Of a stretch of 64,000 bases of DNA, positions 57,220-64,000 are shown piece after piece. The number at the start of each line of letters is the position of its first letter. The first letter of the stretch is position 1. The notes beneath the pieces are model-generated. The model was not told where the DNA came from. It was given only the letters and a program-made list of their open reading frames with translations, and searched no databases. Position numbers and translations under genes: made by a program. Source of the stretch: Methylocystis parvus OBBP (GTDB lineage: Bacteria > Pseudomonadota > Alphaproteobacteria > Rhizobiales > Beijerinckiaceae); NCBI RefSeq assembly GCF_027571405.1, contig NZ_CP092968.1, forward strand, positions 1,364,001 through 1,428,000. Direction: 5' to 3'.

Positions 57220-60200
57220 ATGTCGAAATCGGGCAAGATTCAGGATGCGGCCTCCGCCGCTCTTTCCGCGATCGAGGAGGCGCTCGACCTTGGCGCGCCC
57301 CCGGCCGCGGAAGACGGCGCCCCCAAGGCTGAGGAGCCAAATCCCGCGCCCGCGTCGGACTCTTCGACGAACGCGCTCAATATGGGTCAGGCCATGTCCG
57401 GCCAGCCCGCGCCGCGCAAGCCGGAAGCGCGAGAGACGCCCAAACCGCCGCCGCTCATGCCGCCCTCGATCGCGCCAGCCAATGACGACCGCCGCACGGT
57501 CGGCGAATTGCGCGCCGCGCTGCAGATCGCGCCCAACCGCAGCATCATGGTGATGACTTTCGCCTCGATCGCCTTGTGGGCCGTTTGCTGGATTCTCTAT
57601 GTTTATTTCCACCAGGGCGAAATATTGGAGGCCGACGGGTCTTTCCTGGCGCCCAAGCCCGTTCTGACGATCGCCGCCCTGGTCGGCCCGACGATCTTTC
57701 TTTTCATCACCGGCCTCATGGCGCGGCGCGCGCATGAAATGCGCCTCATCGCCAATTCGATGACGGAAGTCGCCATCCGCCTGATCGAGCCCGAGACGAT
57801 CGCCACGGAACAGGTAGTGTCTCTTTCTCAAGCGATCCGCCGCGAGGCCGCGTCGATGGGCGACGGCATCGAGCGCGCCCTCGCCCGCGCCGGCGAACTC
57901 GAGGTGATCGTGCGCACCGAGGTCACCAATCTCGAACGCTCCTACACCGAAAACGAACGCCGAATCCGTTTGCTCATCGACGAATTGACGCGCGAACGCG
58001 AGGCCATCGTCGTCAACGCCGACAACGCCCGCGCGTCGCTTTTCGGCGCGCGCGACGCGCTGTCTCAGGAGCTGGCGGCGACCTCCGCGCATCTCGCGGA
58101 AGCCGTGAGCGACGCAGGAACGCGCGTCACCTCTTCGCTCGGCGCGAAGGGCGAAGAGATCAAGCTCGCTTTGGAGAAGGCGGGCGACAATTTCGAGACC
58201 ACGCTGGCCTCGCATGGCGACCGCGTCGTCGGCGTATTGACGCAGACGGGCGACGCCGTCGCGCAGCAAATCGGCGGCGCGAGCGACGACGTGACGCGCC
58301 GCTTCACCGAGGGCGTCACGGAAGTCGGCGACAGGCTGCAGGCTGCCGGCGACGCGCTTTCCGTCGATTTCGGCGCGCGCGGCGCGACGATCCTCGAGCG
58401 TTTCGAGGCGCTCGGTTCGAGCTTCGCCGACTCGATCGGCGGCCAGGGCGACAGGCTCGTCGTACGTCTCGCCGAGACCGGCGGGGTGATCAACGAAGCC
58501 ATCTCGACGCATGGCGGCGCACTGGACAAAGCCCTCGCCGAAACCTCCGAGCGCTTCGCGTCGGGCGTCGCCGAACAGGTCGAAAAGGCGAAGATCACCT
58601 TCGACGCCGCCGAAACGCGCCTGCTCGGCCTGATGGACGAGACCAACGTCAAGGCGCATCAGGAATTCGAGGAGCGCGGCAAGGCGATCCACGAGTCGCT
58701 GACGCGCAACCTGGGCGAAACCGCGTCGTCCCTCGTCGAACAGGCGGATACGCTGCAGCAGCGTTTCGCCAATCTCGCGAGCGACGCCGTTTCGGCTCTC
58801 GGCTCGCATAGCGACCGTGTGAATGAAACGCTGGCCGAACGGCTCGAAAATTTCGAGCGCATGGTCCTGAAGCGCGGCGAAGCCATGGTCGAGCGCGTGA
58901 CCGAACGCGGCGGCCAGCTCGAAGCCACCCTAACGGAACGTCTCGCCGCCTTCGAAGACGCCGTCGTCAAGAACAGCGCCGACGCCGCTCTGCGCGTCGC
59001 CGAGCATGGCGACCGCGTGAGCACGGCGCTGAGCGAAGGACTCGCCGTTTTCGAGGAGACTTTCACGCGACAGGGCGAGGAGATGACCGCCCGCATCGCC
59101 GAACATACGCAAAAGTCTTCAGCCGAAATGACCGGGCGCCTCGCCGAGTTCCAGGACGTCTTCGCCACGCGCGGCGACGAACTCGCCGCGCGCGTCACCG
59201 AGCATGGCTATCGCGCCACCAACACGCTCGCCTCGCGACTCGCCGAGTTCCAGGAGGCGCTCGCCCGCAGCACGGAAGACGTGGCTTCTCGCGTGGCGGA
59301 GCATGCGGAACTCGCGGCGACGGCCGTCACTGGCCGCCTTTCCGCTTTCGAAGACGCCCTCGCGCAGCGCAGCGACGAAATTGGCGCGCGCGTCACCGAG
59401 AGCAGCGAACGCGCCGCCGCGACGCTCACCGGGCGGCTCGCCAGTTTCGAGGCGTCCGTCGCCCAGCGTAGCGACGACATTGGCGCGCGCGTCACCGAGA
59501 GCAATGAGCGCGCCGCCGCGACTCTCGCCGAACGGCTCGCCAGTTTCGAGACGACCGTCGCCCAGCGCAGCGACGAAATCGGCGCGCGCGTCACCGAGAG
59601 CAATGAGCGCGCCGCCGCGACGCTCGCAGAACAGCTCGCCAGTTTCGAGGCGACCGTCGCCCAGCGCAGCGACGAAATCGGCGCGCGCGTCACCGAGAGC
59701 AATGAGCGCGCCGCCGCGACTCTCGTCGAACAGCTCGCCAGTTTCGAGGCGACCGTCGCCCAGCGCAGCGACGAAATCGGCGCGCGCGTCACCGGGAGCA
59801 ATGAGCGCGCCGTCGCGACTCTCGCCGAACAGCTCGCCAGTTTCGAGGCGACCGTCGCCCAGCGCGGCGAGGAGCTGACAGCCCGCGTCGTCGAACATGG
59901 CGATCGTTCCATTTCGACTCTGACGGAACAGCTGGCCGCCTTCCAGGATGCGGTCGTATCGGGAACCGGGCAGGTCGCGAATCTTGTCGAGGAGCAGAGC
60001 GCAAGGGCGAGCGGCGAACTTACGCGCCATGTCGAGGCGTTCGAGACCTCGATCGCTCAACGCGGCGAGGAGATCGCCGCGCGCGTCGCCGAACATGGCG
60101 ACCGCGCGCTGAGCAATCTCTCGCTGGGCCTCGCCTCCTTCGAGGACTCCGTTCTCCAGCGCAGCGAGAACATCGCGGCGCGCCTCGCCGAACAGGGCGA

Positions 60201-63200
60201 CCGGGCCTCTTCAGAAGTCGTGCAGCAACTCGCCGCTTTCGAAGCAGCCGTCGCGCGTCACGGCTCCGACATCGCGGCCCGCGTGGCCGAACATGGCGAA
60301 CGCGCCACGACGATCCTCGCCGACCGTCTCGCCGCTTTCGAAGAGACGTTCACGCAGCGCGGCGCGGATGTCGCCACCCGCGTCGTCACCGAGGGCGAGC
60401 GCGCCGCCGCGCTCGTATCGGACCGTCTCGCGGCTTTCGAAAGCGCCGTCGCGGAGCATGGCGAGGAAATTTCCAATCGCGTCTCGGAGCATGGCGACCG
60501 GGCGAGAGCGCTGCTCACCGAGCAGCTCGAGACCTTCGAGCGGAGCGTCGCGCAACACGCCAGGGACGTCGCGGATCTGGTCGCGCTCCATGGCGACGGC
60601 GCTGCCGCCGATCTGACGAAGCAAGTCGCGACCTTCGAGGAGACTGTCGCGCGCAGCCGCGAAGAGATCGCCGCGCTGGTCTCCGCCCATGGCGACCGCG
60701 CGACGACGGAGCTCGCCCGCCAGATCGCCGCTCTCGAAGAAACCGTCGCGCGCGGCAGCGAGGAAGTCGCCAATCTCGTCTCCAGCCATGGCGAGCGCGC
60801 AACCTCGGAGATCGCCCGCCAGATCGCATCGCTCGAAGACGCCGTCTCGCGCAAGAGCGAGGAAGCCGCGACCCGCGTCGCCGAACAGGGCGACCGCGCG
60901 TTGAACAATCTTTCGCTCGGCCTCGCCTCGCTCGAAGACGCGATCCTGCGCCAGAGCGAAACGGTGACGGCTCGCGTGGCGCAGCATGGCGAGCAGGCCA
61001 TGGCGGCGGTCACGGAAGGCCTCGCCGCCTTCACGGACGCCGTCTCCCGTCACAGCGGCGACGCCGCGGCGCGCATCGCGTCGAAGAGCGAGGAAGTGAA
61101 CGCCGTCTTCGCCCGGGGCCTCGCCGCTTTCGAAGACACTTTCCTGCGTCAGGGCGACGAGATCGCCCAGCGCGTGCTCGATCACACGACCACGACCGGA
61201 GAGGACCTTTCCGCCCGCTTGCAGGCTTTCGAATCCGCCGTGCAGCAGGTCAACGCCGACGCCGCCAAGCGCATCGAGGAGGAAAGCGCGCGCATTTCCG
61301 GCACGGTCGCCACGGGCGTCGGCGCCTTCGAAGCGTCGGTGCGCCGTCACAGCGAAAACGTGTCCGCCCTTGTGGCCGAACATGCGAAGCGCGTCGACGA
61401 CCTGCTCGGCGAACGCATGACGGCGCTGGAAAACGCCGGCCTGCTCGTCGCCCAGACGATGGAAGAAACCCGCGAGCGGGCGCTTCAGGAAATCGAAACG
61501 AGCGGGACGGCGCTGCGCGACACATTGCAACGCAGCGTCGCGGAAGCTTCGACGGCTCTCGCCCAAAACTCGGAGACCATGCAGGACCGCTTCGCCGCCA
61601 CGGCGAGCGACGCGGTCGTCGCCCTCGCGACCCAGGGCGAACGCCTCAACGAGGCGCTCACCGAGCGCATGGCGGCGTTCGAGAACGCCGTGCTCGAACA
61701 GGGCAAGGAAGTCGTCGTGTCGCTGGCCGAGCATGGCGAACGGATCGCGTCGACGCTTGGAACGCAGCTCGGCCAGTTTGAAAACGCGCTGCTGCGCGAC
61801 GGCTCGGCGATCGCGGACCGCGTCGCCCAGCATGCCTCGCAACTCAGCACGGAAGTCGCCGAGCGCCTCACCGTCATCGAGGAAGTGATCGGCGGTCGCG
61901 GCGGCGAACTCGTGCAAAGCCTCGCCGCGCGCACGGAAGACGCGGATGCGCGCATCGGCGCGCAGGCGCAGAAATTCGTCGCCACCGTGGACGACCGTCT
62001 CAATGCGATCGACAATACGCTCGCAACGCATGGCGGCGCCCTTGTCGATCGCATCGCCGAGCAGAGCGATCGTTTCATGTCGCGCATCGGCGACAATTCG
62101 CGCCACTTCGCCGGCGAGATCGACTCGCGTCTTTCGGCCCTGGACGACGCCGTGTCGCTGCGCGGCTCCGCGCTGATCGAACAGATCGCCGCGCAGACGG
62201 ACCAGCTCGCCGGCCGCATCGGCGCGAGCGCGCAGCAGCTTTCGGCCGAACTCGAAGCGAAGATCGGCGCCCTCGACGAGACCGTGAACGTCCATGGCGG
62301 CGCGCTCGTCGGCAGACTGGCTCAGCAGGCCGATCAGATCGCGTCCCGCATCGACGAGCGCTCGCAGAAGCTTCACGAGACGCTCGACGCCAAGCTGGAT
62401 GCGATCGACCAGACGATGAACGCTCAAGGCGGCGCCTTCGTCGACAAGCTGGCCGAGCAGGTCGATCAGTTCGCCGCGCGCATCGGAGACAATTCACGTC
62501 ATTTCGCGCATGAGATCGACACGCGTCTGGAGACGATCGACGACGCCATTTCGGTGCGCGGCGGCAAGCTGGTGAGCGAGCTCGACGCGACCACCGTCTC
62601 CGCCTTCTCGCGCCTGAGCGATCAGGTCGGCAAGCTTGCGACCGAGGTGAATTCCAAGCTCGACGCGATCGACCACGCAATCGGCGCGAAAGGCGACCAG
62701 CTTGTCGAAAAACTCGGCGCGCGCGCGGAAGACATCGCCGCCGTCATGTCGAGCAAGATCGAAGCCTTCGAGAATGTCAGCGACGCCCGCACCCGGGAAG
62801 CCGCCGAGCGCATCGAGGCGCTCGTCAAGCATATGGACGCCGGGCTCGGCCTCGGCGGCCAGAAGCTGCAGGAGTCGCTCGCAAACCATGCGCTCGAAGT
62901 TGCGCGCGTCATGGGCGAAGGCGGCCGCGAGGTCGTCCAGACTCTCGAAGAAAAGCTCAAGGACGTCGACTCCGTTCTGCTCACGCGCTCCACGGAGATT
63001 GCGCAGACGCTCGCCTCCAAGGCGGCCGAAATCAACGACACGCTTGGCGGACGCGCGAAAGACCTCGCGGAGACGCTGGACGGCCGCATCGAACTCTTCG
63101 AGAAAAACGTCGTGGAGCGCCTCGGCGCCGTATCGACGGAAATCGACGAACGCGGCCGCAGCGTCATCGACTCCGTCACCGCGCGTCTACAGGACATCAA

Positions 63201-64000
63201 CCACACGCTGGCCGAAGCCCGCCGCGAGCTCGACACGACGCTGCACGCCCGCACGGGCGATCTCGGTCAGGCGCTTTCCGAGCGCGTCGGCGAAATCAGC
63301 GGCGCGCTGGACTCGCGGCTGACGCAATTGCAGAGCGCGCTCGACGAAAGGCTCTCTCATATCCAGACGACCCTCGGCGAACGCGGCGGCGCGGTGACGA
63401 ACGAGCTCGCGAGCGTCGGCGAGCTGATCGCCAAGACGATCGAGACGCGCGGCGCCGCCATCGTCCGCCATCTCGGCGACAAGCGCGAGGAGCTCTCGCA
63501 GGCGATCGAGCAGTCGACCGCCTCCATGACCGATGCGCTCGACGCCGGCGCGCAGACGTCGATCGGCGCGCTCGTCGCGATGAACGACAAGATCCGGGCG
63601 GAGCTGCCGACCCTGCTCGACAAGCTCGGCCAGACCAACACCTCGCTGCACGCCATCATCGACAAGACGGGCGGCAACCTCGTCAATCTCGAACGCGAAC
63701 TGGGCACGCGCCTCACGGAGTTTCAGGAGGCGATCCGCGTCGTCTCCGGCCAGGTGCAGCAAATCAGCGACGTCGCCGGCGGTACGATCAGCAACGCCCA
63801 CAACATCGCCGACGTGCTGGGCGAGCGCCAGCAGGCGCTGGCGCAGAGCGCCCAGCAGCTCGCGCAGAGCCAGCAGGCGCTCGACTCGGCGTTCGACGCG
63901 CGCCGCCAGACGCTCGAAAGCCTCGTCACGCTTGTCGAGGGCAAGCGCGCGGAGGTCGAGGGCGTGCTGGCGAGCTTCGCGCAGCGGATGGAAGACACGT
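57220..64000 (+). CDS. GPR-like giant coiled-coil membrane protein, 3'-truncated by the window edge
   Basis: An open frame of at least 2260 residues with no stop before the window end. Residues 1-100 are Ala/Pro-rich, two hydrophobic segments follow (about 109-130, IMVMTFASIALWAVCWILYVYF-type, and 147-168), and the rest is a nearly continuous Ala/Glu-rich coiled coil with apolipoprotein-like repeats of the form EHGDRA...LAAFE. Size, two N-terminal helices and coiled-coil body resemble the Growth Pole Ring protein of Agrobacterium (about 2115 residues), which forms a ring at the growing pole. ATG 57220 has CGGAGAG 8 bases upstream; ATG 57166 in frame is an alternative. Five near-identical 33-residue repeats lie at about 716-883. 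Confidence 0.8.
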   Translation, partial: MSKSGKIQDAASAALSAIEEALDLGAPPAAEDGAPKAEEPNPAPASDSSTNALNMGQAMSGQPAPRKPEARETPKPPPLMPPSIAPANDDRRTVGELRAALQIAPNRSIMVMTFASIALWAVCWILYVYFHQGEILEADGSFLAPKPVLTIAALVGPTIFLFITGLMARRAHEMRLIANSMTEVAIRLIEPETIATEQVVSLSQAIRREAASMGDGIERALARAGELEVIVRTEVTNLERSYTENERRIRLLIDELTREREAIVVNADNARASLFGARDALSQELAATSAHLAEAVSDAGTRVTSSLGAKGEEIKLALEKAGDNFETTLASHGDRVVGVLTQTGDAVAQQIGGASDDVTRRFTEGVTEVGDRLQAAGDALSVDFGARGATILERFEALGSSFADSIGGQGDRLVVRLAETGGVINEAISTHGGALDKALAETSERFASGVAEQVEKAKITFDAAETRLLGLMDETNVKAHQEFEERGKAIHESLTRNLGETASSLVEQADTLQQRFANLASDAVSALGSHSDRVNETLAERLENFERMVLKRGEAMVERVTERGGQLEATLTERLAAFEDAVVKNSADAALRVAEHGDRVSTALSEGLAVFEETFTRQGEEMTARIAEHTQKSSAEMTGRLAEFQDVFATRGDELAARVTEHGYRATNTLASRLAEFQEALARSTEDVASRVAEHAELAATAVTGRLSAFEDALAQRSDEIGARVTESSERAAATLTGRLASFEASVAQRSDDIGARVTESNERAAATLAERLASFETTVAQRSDEIGARVTESNERAAATLAEQLASFEATVAQRSDEIGARVTESNERAAATLVEQLASFEATVAQRSDEIGARVTGSNERAVATLAEQLASFEATVAQRGEELTARVVEHGDRSISTLTEQLAAFQDAVVSGTGQVANLVEEQSARASGELTRHVEAFETSIAQRGEEIAARVAEHGDRALSNLSLGLASFEDSVLQRSENIAARLAEQGDRASSEVVQQLAAFEAAVARHGSDIAARVAEHGERATTILADRLAAFEETFTQRGADVATRVVTEGERAAALVSDRLAAFESAVAEHGEEISNRVSEHGDRARALLTEQLETFERSVAQHARDVADLVALHGDGAAADLTKQVATFEETVARSREEIAALVSAHGDRATTELARQIAALEETVARGSEEVANLVSSHGERATSEIARQIASLEDAVSRKSEEAATRVAEQGDRALNNLSLGLASLEDAILRQSETVTARVAQHGEQAMAAVTEGLAAFTDAVSRHSGDAAARIASKSEEVNAVFARGLAAFEDTFLRQGDEIAQRVLDHTTTTGEDLSARLQAFESAVQQVNADAAKRIEEESARISGTVATGVGAFEASVRRHSENVSALVAEHAKRVDDLLGERMTALENAGLLVAQTMEETRERALQEIETSGTALRDTLQRSVAEASTALAQNSETMQDRFAATASDAVVALATQGERLNEALTERMAAFENAVLEQGKEVVVSLAEHGERIASTLGTQLGQFENALLRDGSAIADRVAQHASQLSTEVAERLTVIEEVIGGRGGELVQSLAARTEDADARIGAQAQKFVATVDDRLNAIDNTLATHGGALVDRIAEQSDRFMSRIGDNSRHFAGEIDSRLSALDDAVSLRGSALIEQIAAQTDQLAGRIGASAQQLSAELEAKIGALDETVNVHGGALVGRLAQQADQIASRIDERSQKLHETLDAKLDAIDQTMNAQGGAFVDKLAEQVDQFAARIGDNSRHFAHEIDTRLETIDDAISVRGGKLVSELDATTVSAFSRLSDQVGKLATEVNSKLDAIDHAIGAKGDQLVEKLGARAEDIAAVMSSKIEAFENVSDARTREAAERIEALVKHMDAGLGLGGQKLQESLANHALEVARVMGEGGREVVQTLEEKLKDVDSVLLTRSTEIAQTLASKAAEINDTLGGRAKDLAETLDGRIELFEKNVVERLGAVSTEIDERGRSVIDSVTARLQDINHTLAEARRELDTTLHARTGDLGQALSERVGEISGALDSRLTQLQSALDERLSHIQTTLGERGGAVTNELASVGELIAKTIETRGAAIVRHLGDKREELSQAIEQSTASMTDALDAGAQTSIGALVAMNDKIRAELPTLLDKLGQTNTSLHAIIDKTGGNLVNLERELGTRLTEFQEAIRVVSGQVQQISDVAGGTISNAHNIADVLGERQQALAQSAQQLAQSQQALDSAFDARRQTLESLVTLVEGKRAEVEGVLASFAQRMEDT
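59364..59867 (+). repeat. Tandem 99-nt repeats encoding 33-residue units
   Basis: Five contiguous copies with a 99-base period (landmark CGACGAAAT at 59373, CGACGACAT at 59472, then 59571, 59670, 59769), without spacers. Copies 3-5 differ at only a few bases. They lie inside the GPR-like reading frame and encode RVTESNERAAATLAEQLASFE-type units. The near identity suggests recent expansion by unequal crossover or slippage. Confidence 0.92.

Noticed and set aside
57145..58809. Long minus-strand frame opposite the GPR-like gene (also 59119-60096 and 60211-62427)
   Set aside because: They mirror the plus-strand coiled-coil gene codon by codon; compositions (Arg/Asp/Gly-rich) fit no protein family. 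High GC leaves long antisense frames open.
59364..59867. CRISPR-like array from evenly spaced repeats
   Set aside because: Units are contiguous 99-base copies without spacers and keep an open reading frame.

Overview
The window is high-GC chromosomal DNA of an alphaproteobacterium of the order Rhizobiales (Hyphomicrobiales). Supporting signs are the partial osmoregulated-glucan glucosyltransferase opgH, the DUF1488/DUF2093/DUF4170/DUF6101 small proteins, and the giant apolipoprotein-like coiled-coil protein at the right end, which resembles the Growth Pole Ring protein of polar-growing Rhizobiales. A formaldehyde-activating-enzyme paralogue, CopCD and a PQQ-type sugar dehydrogenase point to a methylotroph or methanotroph, Methylocystis/Methylosinus-like. 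That placement is inference; no methane or methanol oxidation genes are in the window. No tRNA, rRNA, CRISPR array, prophage or intact insertion sequence was recognised.

Layout. 0-6.5 kb: opgH (cut by the left edge), DUF952-pyrD-GNAT run, a Fae paralogue, dinB, and a hibernation factor fused to a cold-shock domain. 6.5-13 kb: a trifunctional ACP/acyl-AMP ligase/acyltransferase, a lytic transglycosylase, and an outer-membrane protein made of two joined barrels. 13-18 kb: sulfate ABC operon sbp-cysT-cysW-cysA with tam coupled to its end, and a perfect palindrome in front of sbp. 18-27 kb: small genes, GST, queG, a polytopic O-antigen-ligase-like protein, a WD40 protein, thiD (apparently with a non-standard start codon) and a membrane protein. 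27-32 kb: yqeY and carA separated by a palindromic repeat, a repeat-rich gap, a lipoprotein, a DUF2975/XRE pair and an exported-type metallopeptidase. 32-35 kb: a mini mercury locus (merR, a 19-bp-spacer MerR promoter, merT, a GDCCVxC protein), then copCD. 35-43 kb: GyrI-like domain protein, dapF-mtaB, an S24 repressor with its own operators, PQQ sugar dehydrogenase, PRC-barrel, TerC, a TPR lipoprotein and rpsU. 43-47 kb: a zinc-acquisition cluster with a Zur-like box, a His-rich peptide, znuCBA and a COG0523 metallochaperone with a very His-rich linker. 47-52 kb: phosphatase-DUF4170-waaA-lpxK-DUF2093, a Kdo/lipid A block. 52-64 kb: a 40-residue membrane peptide, a lone DGQHR protein, a MSHEN-GT2 glycosyltransferase, a periplasmic solute-binding protein, an Hpt protein and the partial GPR-like giant.

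The most unusual points are an in-frame palindromic element inside lpxK, a probable AUC start codon in thiD, a Fae paralogue lacking the catalytic histidine, the ACP-FAAL-PlsC fusion, the double-barrel outer-membrane protein, and the five near-identical 99-nt repeats in the GPR-like gene. Several operator palindromes (sulfate, zinc, S24, double-barrel gene) make specific regulatory predictions.
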